NCBI GenBank assembly: GCA_030762935.1 | Contig: CM060895.1 | Coordinates: 37,240,001 to 37,304,000 of the forward strand | DNA length: 64,000 bases | From: Hymenopus coronatus | Lineage: Eukaryota > Arthropoda > Insecta > Mantodea > Hymenopodidae | Direction: 5' to 3' | Part shown: positions 11,498-23,065 of the stretch, in pieces | Layout: every line of letters starts with the position of its first letter | Numbering within the stretch: position 1 is the stretch's first letter | Made by a program: the position numbers and the translations under genes | The notes under the pieces: generated by a model | The model's database searches: none | The model's input: the letters and a program-made list of their open reading frames with translations, nothing else | Told to the model about the DNA's origin: nothing

Positions 11498-12213
11498 TGT
11501 GGGCAGCATAGCTCAAAAACGAAACGACCGTTAAATACAAAGTTGGTATTTAAGTTTGGTATCTTCCAAGGATGCGACGCGAAGATTTTCAAGAAAATCC
11601 CCCATTCCAAACTGTTTCCATGAAACATTGTTCGAAAATTTTTATTTTTTAAAAAATGGCTCTAATGTTTTGATTAAAATTCCTTATATTTAACATATTT
11701 TTATGACAAAGGAAATGTATATCTTGAATTTTCTAGGAATAAACTCTGAAGACCTCTTTATTCTGGATGACTTTTATATAACTGGCAAACCGTAAGAGAC
11801 ATACAAAAACTTACTACACAAAAAATGTAGATCTCAATAAAACATACAATTAATGCCGTACACATTTTTGATAGAGTTAACTGTTTTCAAGGTATTCCGG
11901 ATTATTGGTTTCAATTTTATGTCACTTAAACTTTTCTCAAACTTTTCTTGTTTCTCGTTTGTTTACTCCTGGCAAGCTAAGAGAATGCAATGTCAATTGT
12001 TTCACGTTGCGACGGGCTTATAAAGGACTTGGCTATCGCTTTAGCTTGTGCATTTTCTTATTTCTCTTCTAATTACAAGGAAGCTAGTAATAAAACTAAT
12101 TATGCTTATGTTTATCTTGATTAACACAATTTAGATAAAATATTAATCTCTTGATTAAAAGGTTTGTTTGTGGAACACTAGAGAAGGTCACGTAAATGGA
12201 GCACATCATTTTT
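11284..12213 (-). mobile_element. Rep-H copy with expanded (GT)n
   Basis: Directly abuts the preceding copy in the same orientation. Hairpin AAACGTACTATATACATAGT. The microsatellite has grown to about 55 bp of pure GT (11,442-11,496). The distal half is more diverged and ends AGAGAAGGTCACGTAAATGG. Confidence 0.85.
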
Positions 12214-12464
12214 TTGTTAAAAACTTCAACTTTGAACTGTCTGTCAATTCATGTCACAACACATTTTAGTTAATCTCCTATAAGCTATGCTAGAGTTACA
12301 CATACTACATACAAAAAGCTCCCGGAATGTGTAAATAACACAGAAACAAGCACCCATAAGGAAATTTAATAATTTTTCCTTGAAAATAGTTCCCTTCCGC
12401 AGTGACACACTTCTGTCACATTCCTGGAAGCTATTTTCAGATACCTGTCGCTTGTCCATGTATA

Positions 12465-12815
12465 GTAATTTCCTCAGCGTTCGAAAATCTTGACTGAAAC
12501 GTTTATGCCATTTATAAACCTGGGTTTTCTTCATCGCTGATTTACCACAAGCTTCTTCCGTCATTCTCAATATCTCTGAGGGAGATTTTATTAAAAACAA
12601 AAAAAAAAAAAAAACCGAAAAATTTATGTTCAAATGTACAGTAATTCCTTCAGCGTTCGAAAATCTTGACTGATACGTTTATGCCATTCATACACCTGGG
12701 TTTTCTTCATCGCTGCTTTACCATAAGCTTCTTCCGTCATTCTCAATATCTCTGAGGGAGATTTCATTTAAAAAAAAAAAAAAAAAACAGAAAATGTTAT
12801 GTTCAAATGTGCTCC
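12465..12815 (-). pseudogene. Mariner-type transposase helix-turn-helix relic, tandemly duplicated
   Basis: Two copies of about 178 bp stand head to tail (about 12,465-12,641 and 12,642-12,815), each with an A/T-rich join. On the minus strand both read SPSEILRMTEEA.GK.AMKKTQVY.WHKR, ending in DFRT. This matches the N-terminal HTH domain common to Mos1/mariner and SETMAR-type transposases (EMLxxAYGxxxxSxxxVxEWxKRF). The distal copy keeps EAYGKAAM and YEWHKR; the proximal one has EACGKSAM and YKWHKR. The DD(34)D catalytic domain, the GRP linker and terminal inverted repeats are not seen, so it is an immobile fragment. The duplication is peculiar to this locus. Confidence 0.75.
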
Positions 12816-13369
12816 GTTACCAACATGTGATAAAGGAACATGAATACACATAGTTGCTAAGGAAACACAACATTCATTATTGGTATGAAAATTGAAATAA
12901 GGCGTCGTCATGGGCGTTACCAACACCTAAAAATAAAATAACCCTTATTTTCGATTCCAGTGACTTTTTGAATCTAGGGTTAAAACAAATGTTGTGGCAT
13001 ACACTAAAACAACACAACCTCAAAACATTAGGCATAAAATCATAAATAAATTGAAGGAAACAAATCTTAAAGGTATAAATTTGTGAAGAAATGAAAGCAT
13101 GGGGTCCGATATTAAAACTGTAAACTTAACAGGTTTAAAATCAACAATTTGGTCTGTCTTTTTTTTTTCAATATTTATGGCCCTGGTTTTGTTCAAAAGT
13201 TGGATAAACTGAATTATTGTGTTGACAACCTGTTACCCAATCAGAGCAGCACTTGGTTCGTCTGTTTTAGGGTAAAAGTTACTTATCTTTCCGTCTTTAT
13301 GTCGTGGAAAACATCAGATTTAGTGCATTTTTTTACCTGTTCTACAAACAGTTATTCTTAGACAAGATT
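12816..13369. other. AT-rich interval, no recognised gene
   Basis: No motif, repeat copy or credible open frame found apart from a 70-codon frame at 13,149-13,361 without family features. Confidence 0.4.
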
Positions 13370-14285
13370 AATCTTTTATGCACAGTGATAACAGAGATGA
13401 AAATTAGCAGAAATTGTGTTATTATTTGATTCCTTATAAATAGTACGGAAATATACTAAACTAAAGCGATAGTCAAATCCTTTTTAAGCTACTTGCCATG
13501 TGATTAAAATTCGAATCACTTGCACAGCCAGAAGTAAAACAAAAGAGATATGATAACCAGAATTATTCCCTATCCCCCATAGAGTCTGGAAGTATGAATG
13601 TGAGAGTGAATGTGCGTGTGTTTAGTAATATAAAGTTTAACCTAATGTTCTGAACCTACAGTTTCACAAGTGAAAGCCCCCGATATGACCATTTATGTTA
13701 AAGAGGGTTATACAAATGAAACAATAAGAGATATGAAACGAATGTCAATTTCCCTTTTGAGAAAAAGTATTTACAATTGAAGCCAATAACGAAGAATATC
13801 AAGGAACTAGTGAGCTCAAAAAATGTATATGGTTTGCAGTTATTCAAAAGTCATCCAGAACGAAAGGTATTCAGAGGCTATTCCCATAAAATTCAAGATA
13901 TACATTTTATATGTAAGGAAAATGTCTTAAGGTCGTGGTATTTTAATCAAAATCATTTGAGCCATTTTTGAGAAAATAAAAATGTTTGAAAAATGTTCCA
14001 TATAAAGGGCGGAGAGATTTTCCTGGAAATTTTGTAACTTATCTTTGAAAGATTTTGAACTTAAATGCCATTTTTGGTATTTAACGGGGTTTTCAGCTTT
14101 GAGTTATATCTACAATTCACAGACACACGCATGGCGCGCACATGGATTTTGTTTTCCAAATTTTTTTTCTTTGTTTCCTTTTTTGCAAAATTACAAAATT
14201 TTCAGTGAAATATCGGTATCGAATTTTTGGGTAGAATACAATACCTTCTCAACAACCGACATATGTGCTATTATGTACCATAAAA
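13370..14285 (+). mobile_element. Rep-H copy, diverged, carrying a SINE
   Basis: Core blocks ATTAGCAGAAATTGTG, CTAAAGCGATAGTCAAATCC and ATTCAAGATATACATTTTAT flank the S4 SINE at 13,554-13,725. The end GAATTTTTGGGTAGAATACA has a broken hairpin. Confidence 0.78.
13554..13725 (+). mobile_element. SINE, family S4, 5'-truncated, with 11-bp TSD
   Basis: Body GAATTATTCCCTATCCCCC...CCCGATATGACC...ATGAAACAAT without the tRNA head. It is flanked by exact AAGAGATATGA at 13,543-13,553 and 13,726-13,736. Relatives at 29,488 and 40,291 keep the tRNA head. Confidence 0.8.
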
Positions 14286-14486
14286 TTGTCAATAATTTAC
14301 ATTGTTTACAGCAGCTAATATAATGCATTTAAGAAGTGAAACTTGCCTTATCCACTGCGGAGCATCTAGATGACGCGATGTAACAATATGTTTTGTAATG
14401 CATTGATTTTAAAAGTGCAATGAAAGGATAGTTTTGCACGCGAAAGGAAATAAATCGCTTGTTTTATTGAACCTAAAAGTAAAAAA

Positions 14487-15243
14487 TCTGATGTGTTCCA
14501 TTCACATGACTTTCTCTATATCTCTGTAAAAATTATTGTTAATAAGCTTATCTTTTATTTATTTCATGCTAATCGAGAAAAATTAGCAGAAATAATCTTA
14601 TTTCTTGCTTTATTGTAAGCAGAAGCGAAATAAGGGAGTACCATTGGTTAAAGTGAAAGCCAAAAGCTGGTTGCTATGTGACATGTTCCTTTGTTAGTAT
14701 GGGCAGGAGTTGACAACTTCCTGTATGAGAAAAGTATAAGTTTTTCAAAGCTGAAACCAAGAAAAAGGAATATCTCAAAAACGTTCATCTCCACGAAAAA
14801 AATGTATATAACATAAATTGTGTATTTTAACGTGCTTTACATTTTTGTGGGTTAAGTTTTTGTCCGTCTCTTACGGTTTAGTAGCTATGCAAAATTCATC
14901 CAAAATAAAGTAGTCCTCAGAGGCTATTCCCAGAAAATTCAAAATATACATTTTATTTGTCAGGTAAATATCTTTAATATATGATATTTTAATTAAAATC
15001 GTTAGAGCCATTTTTTAGAAAATCAAAGTTTTCGAAAAAAGTTCCATGTAAAGGGTAGTTTGGGGTGGGGGGATTTTTCTCAAAATCTTCGTGTAGCATC
15101 CCTGGAAGATACTAAACTTAAATACGAAGTTTGGTATTTTAACTACTTTTCGTTTTTGAGTTATCGTGTTCACTGACACACTGACACACGGACACACACA
15201 CGGATCTTTTTCTGAAAATACCTTTTTTTTTGGATACAGGGGA
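14487..15243 (+). mobile_element. Rep-H copy, hairpin end truncated
   Basis: Begins TCTGATGTGTTCCATTCACA close to consensus throughout, reaches the microsatellite (ACACTGACACACGGACACAC) and stops at TTGGATACAGGGGA. The last 110 bp including the hairpin are missing. Confidence 0.87.
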
Positions 15244-16164
15244 CAAAGTACAAATGCACCTGAGAAATTATTGTAGCTCAAGGGTCTATGCGTGATGATC
15301 TATCCCTGTGACTGGGAATCATGTCTATGTTATCCTAATTCTAATACAGGTGGAGCATGTAACCTAGGAATCTGGATGTATATAGCTGTATAGAATTTTT
15401 ACAAACATTACAAGCACTATAGTGAATAGCAAGTGTGTATGTGTGGGTGTATGCCATTCCGGAGGGGTTCCACACTGCAAATACATTGTGTGTCAGAATC
15501 CAGGATACAATGGTATGAGAGTGTTATCGATGGGCGGCCGAAACCAGACCGCGGGAAAAGAGCCACCATGGAGGGTCCCTAACATAGTCCAAGTAGTTCA
15601 TTTCTATGCGGAGAGCGCTGGAGTCCGCGTCCCAGGTCTGACCGAACCTCCTGTGAGCTACAGACGACTCCAACGTCACCAAGCTATATTCCCAAAGCGC
15701 ATTTACTACCACGGGAAGGAGACACTACGGCGATGCTTGCAATCATAAAAAAAGACCGGATAGGTGAAATGAAGGTGAAATAAAGGCACAGGAAGTTCGG
15801 TGAATGAAAATCCCCGGGAAATCCCCGAAAAAATCGTGGGTCAGAGAGGTCGGCCGGGGGTAATGAACCCGCGGCCTCCAGAAACACCTGAGCCTCCTGA
15901 CTCGGTGAGTAGCAAGTAAAATTAAACATGTTTAAAATGATTAGCTTGTGAGCCCCGGGCCGCAAGTCTTGCGCGTTTTCCTAATGACATTTGGCGAGTT
16001 TACAAGCTTCAATATTTCTCGCGTCGCCTCCCCTAGCTATACATGCTTAATCTTAAGACAGGAATTTCCATGCTGACAAATGCCAGGAGCATTCTTTTTT
16101 TATTCATACACTGGGTAGATATCTTAAATGTGGGGTGTCCAAAGAGAACACTAACATTTTCAAA
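15244..16164. other. Unclassified interval, GC-richer centre
   Basis: 15,420-15,960 is GC-richer and has frames of up to 108 codons (15,422-15,748 plus) that I do not recognise. They have no initiator context or family motif. Confidence 0.35.
15770..15925 (-). mobile_element. Possible tRNA-derived SINE, family S9
   Basis: Minus strand: GAGTCAGGAGGCTCAGGTGT then a B-box-like GGGTTCATTACCCC and a tail with repeated CGGGGATTT. One copy only and no clear TSD. Confidence 0.4.
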
Positions 16165-16635
16165 TTTAAAAATCTTATGAGTTCCCTTCACATGACTAGC
16201 TGTTCCACAAATAAGCTTCCCTTACAAAAAATTATCCTTTTATTTACAGACGAGATAAACATTAGAAAAACTGAACTTATTATTTACTTCCTTGTAAGCA
16301 GAAGGTAATTAAGGGAATACACTAGGTTAACAAGATAGTCAAATCTTATTAAAGCTTGTCGCTATGTGAACAATTGCAGTACGGTTTGTTTTGCACGGCG
16401 AACAGTAAACACAAAAGAGAGATGAAACGAAAGACGACTTCCCATTTGAGAAAAGCTGCGCAGTTTAAAATTCAAACCAATAACAGCGATTATATCAGAA
16501 ACGGCCAACTCTACCAAAGAAAAAAATGTAAATGACATAAGTTGCGCGTTTTAACGATATTTACATTTTCAGTTACGGTTTACCAGTTAGGCAAATTTCA
16601 TCCAGAATGAAGAGGTCTCAGAGGCTGTATGTGTG
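16165..16635 (+). mobile_element. Rep-H fragment, left half, diverged
   Basis: TTATGAGTTCCCTTCACATG to GAATGAAGAGGTCTCAGAGG, then breaks off and meets a minus-strand copy, forming an inverted pair. Confidence 0.75.
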
Positions 16636-17225
16636 TTTTGGTATTAGTATCTCCCCAAACTATCCTTTATATAGAAAGATTCTGAAATTTCTCATTTTCT
16701 CAAAAATGACTAACGGTTTAGATTAAAATATCGTATATTAATGATATTTACATGATAAATAAAATGTATGTCTTGAACTTTTTGAGAATAGCCTCTAAAT
16801 ACTTCGTTATTCTTTAATGAATTTTGTATAACGGTAAGAAATAGACAAAATAAACCCCGGCTATAAGGAATAGGACAAAACTGTAGATCTCGTTTTTTTT
16901 TGTTTTTTTTTTTTTAGAGCTAGCCGTTTATATATATCATGGTATTGGTTTCAGCATTAAAATACTTTAAACTTTTTTCATATGGGAATTTTTCAACTTC
17001 TGACCATACAAAGAAACGAATTTCCACAACATGGCAACCAAGTTCTAAAAGATTTGCCTATTGTTTTAGCCAAGTATTCCCTTATTTCCCTTCTACTTAC
17101 AATAAAGCAAGCGATAAGACCATTTCTACTAATTTTATATCGATTAGCATGAAATAGATAGACGAAAAGTGTTTTAACAATAATTTGTTTCAGAGATATA
17201 CAAAAAATTTTGTCAATGAAACACA
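16636..17225 (-). mobile_element. Rep-H fragment, left part
   Basis: Starts in the core (CTCCCCAAACTATCCTTTAT), continues ATTAAAATATCGTATATTAA and ends CAGAGATATACAAAAAATTT. The hairpin and microsatellite are absent. Confidence 0.75.
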
Positions 17226-17739
17226 TAAAATGTTTATGCTGCATAATCGTTTTAACATAATTAAAAATCAAACTTTACAAAATAACACGATATGAATTCG
17301 GATCAGGTTGCAAAAACTTTGATGGAACCAGTTTCGAAGCGCAGCTGGGTCAACGGCACCTACCGTCAGCTGGAAGAAATTGGTGGTGTGCACTTGACCC
17401 ATGCTGTACCGAGTTGAGTATATCTCGAGTTAAGAATCGAGCTCATTTTATAGTTGAGAATAGGGAGCAGATTTGCGCGGGTCATAGGAAGAAGGTTTAT
17501 GCATACAGTTGGTGTAGATTACAGATGTCACGAGGTGAATAAACTGATATCATAGTAAACAAAACATTGTTTCGTTGCATTACAGCTATAAAATGAAATT
17601 GAACATTGTGTGATTGACAAAGTGGAACTAAGAACGTTTCAATCATTTACTTCCTCTAAAAATAAGTTGTAATTATAGCAGGTGCTCAAAACCCCGAACT
17701 TACACACCCAAATCTAAAATCAGGCTAATACCATGATCA
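17226..17739. other. Interval without a recognised feature
   Basis: No repeat copy, RNA gene or credible coding frame seen. Confidence 0.4.
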
Positions 17740-18559
17740 TATTTTTACTTTCTCTAGTCCCATATGCTCAATGCACATAGTAGATAGCGAAGGTATTCTT
17801 TTCCAAAAATTCGATGTCGAGATTTCATCGGAAATATATGTTTTGGGGTCCACTGAGTACGAAAAAAAGCATTTTTAGAAAAAAGTCCGTTGTGTGGACA
17901 GCATAGCTCAAAAATGAAGATTTTGAAGAAAACCCTGCACCCCGAACTATCCTTTACATTGAAAAATGTCTGAAAATATTGCTTTTCTCAAAAAGCACTC
18001 TAATGATTTTGATAAAAGTGCAGTATATTAAAGATATTTACATCGCAAACAAAGTGTATATTTTGAATTTTTTGAGTATGGCCCCTGAAGATCCCTTTAT
18101 TCTGGATTAGTTTTGCATAAATGTTAAATCATAAGAGATAGACAAAAATTTACTCCACAGAAAATATAGATCTGGTTAAAACACATAACTTATGCCATAT
18201 ACGCTTTTTATGTAGAGTAGGCCGTTTCTGAGCTATTCCTTGTTATTGCTTTAAATTTTAAACTACTTCAACTTTTCTCAAAAAGTACCTAACGTATCGA
18301 TTCCTCTCTTGTTTTACTGCAGGTCATGTAAAGCGAACCACTTCTACTGTTTCATGTAAGACCAGGTTTTAAAAGATATGACTATCGAATTAGCCCAGTG
18401 AATTCTCTTATGTCCCTTCTACTTACAAGGAAACAAGTAATAAGATAAGTACTGCTAATATTTACCTTGATTAGATGTCGTAGATAAAGGAATAATCTTT
18501 TGTAAGGAAAGTTGTTTGTGTAACAGCTAGAGAAAGTCATGTGAATTGAACACATCATA
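17740..18559 (-). mobile_element. Rep-H copy, microsatellite lost
   Basis: TTTTTACTTTCTCTAGTCCC, then ATTCGATGTCGAGATTTCAT. The GT block is reduced to TTGTGTGG. It ends AGAGAAAGTCATGTGAATTG and abuts the next copy. Confidence 0.83.
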
Positions 18560-19435
18560 TTACTTTCTCTATACGTACTATGTACATAGTGTATAGAGAA
18601 GGTATTGCATTGTACCCAAAAATTCGATACCGAGATTTCACCGGAAATACATGTTTTGAGACCACCTGAATCCAAAAAAAAACATTTTTAGAAAAATGTC
18701 CGTGTGTGTGTCTGTCTGTGTGCATGTGTGTGTGTCTGTGTATCTGTGGGCAGCATAGATCAAAAACGAAAAGACAGTTAAATACTAAGTTCAGTATCTT
18801 CCAGCATGCGACACGAAGATTTTCAAGAAAATCCCCACACCCCCAACTACCCTTCACATGGAAAAATTTTCGAAAAGTTTTATTTTCTAAAAAATGGCTC
18901 TAACGATTTTGATTAAAATATCATATATTAAAGAATATATACTTGACAAATAATATGTTTATCTTGAATTTTCTGGAAATAGCCTCTGAAGACTACTTTA
19001 TTCTGGATGAATGTTACAGAAGTTTGTGTAACTGGTAAACCGTAAGAGATAGACAAAAACTTACCCCACAAAAAATGTAGAGCACATTAAAACACACAAT
19101 TTATTTTATATACATTTTTTCGTGGAGTTGATCGATTTTTAGATATTCCTTCTTTTTTGTTTCAGGCTTAAAAAACTTATACTTTTCTCATGCAGGCATT
19201 TTTCAACTCCTGAAATACAAACAAAGGAACTTCAGTCACATAGCAACCATCTTTTGCTATCACTTTAACCTATGTTACTCCCTTATTTCGCTTCTACTTA
19301 CAGGGAAGCAAGTAATAAGACTATTTCTGTTAATTTTTTCTCACTTGGCATGAAGTAAATAGAAGCATAAACTTTTTAACAAAAATTTGTTGCAGAGATA
19401 TAGAGAAATGCATGTGAATGGAGCTCATCAGATAT
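18560..19435 (-). mobile_element. Rep-H copy, near consensus, complete
   Basis: Starts TACTTTCTCTATACGTACTA with an intact hairpin arm, then TGTGTGTCTGTCTGTGTGCA as microsatellite and the full core. It ends ATAGAGAAATGCATGTGAAT and CTCATCAGATA. It touches the preceding copy without spacer. Confidence 0.88.
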
Positions 19436-20090
19436 GTTTATATACCAATGTACATGAACTCTTTTTTACGGGCTACAGTGTCTGAAGAAGACTCTGAGAG
19501 TAGGAGTCACAAACGAAAGAAGCGAAGTAAAAACAAATCTGATTTAATATTAGTAATAAGATAACATCCAATCATATGTGCTTTCCTTGAATTTGATAAG
19601 TTTTGTATATGGCCGCATTCTGTGATGTCGAGCGCTTGAAAAGAGTCAACTTTTGTTTCATTTGCTGTCCATAAAGGCCGAGAGGTGTGGGCTGGGTGGC
19701 GTCAGTTGAGTAAGTTGCTGATAAGAGGCATTAAACCTCTCTTGTTTTTCTTCAGAATTCTTCGTAGTTGGAAGTATCTCGTTGTACTCTGCAATTGTGT
19801 ACAAGGCCGCCATTTTTAATTTCCAGTTGACTATATAATGCACGACAGTATATTAGTATGACGCGTATATTACTAGTTCAATCATTTAGTTTTGTACATA
19901 TTTAATATAAGAAATATCTGCTTCAGTAGAACGCAGAACCCTAGGGTGTAGAAGCTCGCATTGTATTCTTCAATGCTGTTTGCTTTTTTTAAAAATAACA
20001 AGAATTTTAGAGAATCAGGGACACAAGTAACAACCCCCAGTTTAAAGGACGGTCTTTTCCCTTATAATCTGGAGAGAGGGACTTTCTCAT
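19436..20090. other. Interval without a recognised gene
   Basis: No Rep-H and no SINE signature. A 61-codon minus frame at 19,658-19,843 has no recognisable motif. Confidence 0.4.
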
Positions 20091-20635
20091 TGTAGAGAAG
20101 GGTCACGTGAGTGGAATATAAAGAAAAATCCCAGAGTCACGTGACAACACTACTTTTCGCGCCTCTTTTCAGCCAATCAAAAAGGAGGGCAATATTAAGA
20201 TATTTTGGTATATAAGTGACGCGCGTACAAGATATCGCACGCCGTGTAAGAAATACTCAATGTAAGAAATGTGACGACATACAATGTAAGAAATCGCACG
20301 GCGCCCAGTCAGCTTGTTATAAGAAATCTGACGGCGATAAATAGTAAGAAATACGCATTAATTGTGAGTGATTAAAAGTGAACCTGACGGGCAACTATTA
20401 CCGTAAATGTTATACGGACTGTAAAACTTAAGATTACGGTGACGGTTGTAAAACTATAAGAACTCAGTAAGAGTGGAACAAGCACTTATAAAGATTATGT
20501 CATCAAGTTCGCGATCGTTTGTGTCGGGAGTCGCTCGCAGGGTTATTGCCTCAAACCAGCAACAGATAATCAATAAAAGAAGTCATCAGTGAAATTTCTC
20601 TTTTATTTGAGTCTACCAAGTGTTACACAGCTTTG
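20091..20635 (+). promoter_or_regulatory. Promoter-like block, possible solo LTR
   Basis: In order on the plus strand: two TCACGTGA palindromes (20,103 and 20,138), GCCAATCA (20,172), TATATAAG (20,209), five TAAGAAAT repeats (20,247; 20,263; 20,287; 20,320; 20,345), and AATAAA at 20,572 followed by a T-rich tract. Promoter plus poly(A) signal within about 540 bp is the organisation of a retroviral-type LTR. The block could begin TGTA (20,091) and end TACA (20,627). I see no convincing target-site duplication and no adjacent gag-pol. The alternative is a real Pol II promoter of a host gene lying downstream. Confidence 0.4.
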
Positions 20636-21640
20636 TCATCCTTTCCCCCCTAAGCAAGAGATAACTCATGATCTATAAGAACGAGCTTAGCCAGAGCAAC
20701 AAAGGGAATCTGCAAGGTATGTACACGCTTAATGTAGAGAATTTCACGAGCATTAACCCTCGACCAACTCCAAGTAGACTTACATGATAGCGCCATATTG
20801 GTGCACAAAGCAAATAACAGCGACAAATGAATACTATATAAGGTATAAAACAAATAAACATAATAATAATGTTGGATATAGGTGTAGTGTATCACCCAAA
20901 AGATGATACAGCACCATCATCAGCTGAGTGCCTTGTCAGTGCAACTATCCTTCTCTTCTTTCTGTTATTCTGTCCATCTCTTTATAACAAGGATATACTG
21001 AGTTCCATGACTTGTTCAATGGTTCTCTTTCCTCCCCAGTACTTTCAGTGCAAAAATGTTTTGGAGAAATTTGTTATATGCCATTTTCCTTCTATTAATT
21101 GCTAATAGTAGCTGTTTCTTTGCTTGGCCTCAGTCCAAACTGACCTTATACTTCTTACGCACTTGTTATTTTTAATAACAAATGAATACAACGTTTAGTA
21201 CGAAAACTAAGTTTCTGGACATGGGTTTATAAACAAAATACGATCACATAGAGCGTAATCGAAATGGTTATTATCACAAACAGGTGATTTTATGTGTGAT
21301 TTTAAGAGATCTACCTTTTTGTGTAGCACGTTTTTGTCTATCTCTTATAATTTACTCGCTATACAGTCTATAAAATCCCTCCAAACGATTATGACTTTTC
21401 CCAGAAAGTTTAAGATATGCGTTTTATGATATTCACATATAGTGCACACGCAACTCTAAATATATAAAAAAAAATAGGGAATTAGGAAGCTCATTCAAGA
21501 GGCCTTTGATTTCATTCACGATACAGTCCAACTGGTTTGGAAATTGATTAGTACCTTTAATACTAGGAGTACCTCATATAGCTTTTCATCATCTTCATCA
21601 TCGTTGTCGTCATCATTATTATGTTCTTCTTCTTAACAGA
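20636..21640. other. Interval without a recognised gene
   Basis: Short plus and minus frames around 20,650-21,105 have no recognisable features. A small Rep-H-like patch (TTTTTGTCTATCTCTTATAA, 21,328-21,347) suggests a very old fragment at 21,290-21,440. Confidence 0.35.
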
Positions 21641-21689
21641 TTATTGTCCTAGAAGACCATTCCGGTCAATATAAAACTTCCCTGCCATC

Positions 21690-22440
21690 TCTCTACGGAC
21701 GACGCACTGATTTTTTTCCCTGGTTGTCTATAGTTAAAGATCGCTCGAGGAATCTTCCTTCTGGGCATAAGCATGACGTGCTGGAAACAATTTTCTTGAT
21801 ATTGATGAATACAGCGTATAAACAGGTTCTATTCCCAGTTCTTGCAAGATGTCTTCATTTCGTTGATGGTCCCATTTAGAGTAGTCTGCGTTTCGGCACA
21901 TAAACTTCATTTCACGGCAGTAATTTTGTTTTCAGCACGTTTTCTTAAGGCCCAAGTTGCACTACCATAATTGAGGATTGATCTGGCTAAAGTCTTGTAA
22001 AGACGATTGCGGGTATATTTTAGAATAAGAAAGGTTCATTATACTGTTGTAATGCCAGCAGATTTATTAAATTTAAAGATTTGTTTTGCTAAGTCGAGAT
22101 GGGATATAAAATAATGTTTAAGGCCAATATATAGAACTCCGTTAACCCCTTTAAAATTATGTGTTTATACCAATTTTTCATCATACACCTTTCTTGCCAG
22201 AGAATATCCTTACTTTTGATGATAATCCCATATGACATTTATCAGCTAATAATGTTAGATTGTTGATGCTTGACCGTTGAAAACCATTTTCTAAGTGGCT
22301 AGTAAGACTAGGTTATCTGTAGCGTCTCGATGTAATATGACTATACCTTCTGTATCTAAATTCAGATAAATATTGAACAAGAGAGGCGGAAGAGGACATT
22401 TTTGTTTGACACCAGTGAAAGTTTGTAACCAGTCAAGAGA
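21690..22440 (-). pseudogene. Non-LTR retrotransposon reverse transcriptase relic
   Basis: The minus strand has GVKQKCPLPPLLFNIYLN near 22,415-22,360, the RT palm motif (normally GVxQGCPLSPLLFN) with the glycine lost. Further on, RNRLYKTLARSILNYGSATW near 22,005-21,945 matches the post-RT region (YKTxxxPxLLYGxExW). After a stop, MKFMCRNADYSKWD and RNEDILQELGIEPV follow, a motif block seen in many arthropod LINE ORF2 C-termini. Stops and frame changes interrupt it and the YADD region is not readable. It is a dead 3' portion of a LINE ORF2. It has a different spelling from the 382-757 relic, so a different insertion. Confidence 0.8.
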
Positions 22441-22804
22441 TTTTCTCGTCAGTTTTAGCAGAAACGTGACTATTTTGGTATAGATTAAAAATATTGCTAG
22501 TTATTTGCTATAGGATATTATCACGTATATTTCTATAAATTTAATACGATTTACCTATATGGTGAAGATATTTTTAAAATCAATATCCATGTGTATCTAT
22601 ATTAAATGTTCGGTACAGTTACGAAATATCCATCACAGTAAGATCTCCGTTTCCTAAATACAATTTGCTGCTCGCCAACATGTGTTCATTATAAACTCTT
22701 TAACTTATATTTTATTACATTGGAGAACATTTTGCAGCCAGTATACATTAAATTTTTTCTTCTATAATTATTGCATTGTTTTATTTTCTTTTTTATAGAT
22801 TATT

Positions 22805-23065
22805 ATCACACCTGAATTTAATTTATTTGTCATGTAAATATCCTAAATATGCTTTAATCGTTATTTAGCAAATCAAAATTATCAAACGTTTGTTTTCGCA
22901 AAGGATATTTTGTTATAATTATGTATTCACAGATACGCAAGAGTCTTTTTCCCTAAATTATACTTTATTTTCTTTAGAGACCTCAAAGCATTAATTTCCA
23001 GTGAAATCTCGTCAAGGAAGTATGTCGAATACAACCTACTATAGGTAGACGGCGAAGAAAGTAAA
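22805..23065 (+). mobile_element. Rep-H fragment, very old
   Basis: ATTTATTTGTCATGTAAATA, TTTCCAGTGAAATCTCG and the closing AAGAAAGTAAAAAA remain. The middle is strongly decayed. Confidence 0.65.

Noticed and set aside
12244..12633. 129-codon minus frame as an intact transposase
   Set aside because: Only the HTH part is recognisable; the rest, including a poly-Phe stretch from an A-run, does not resemble the catalytic domain.
15422..15748. 108-codon plus frame as a gene
   Set aside because: No recognisable domain, the start lies in GT-rich sequence, and a SINE-like element follows it. There is nothing to separate it from chance.
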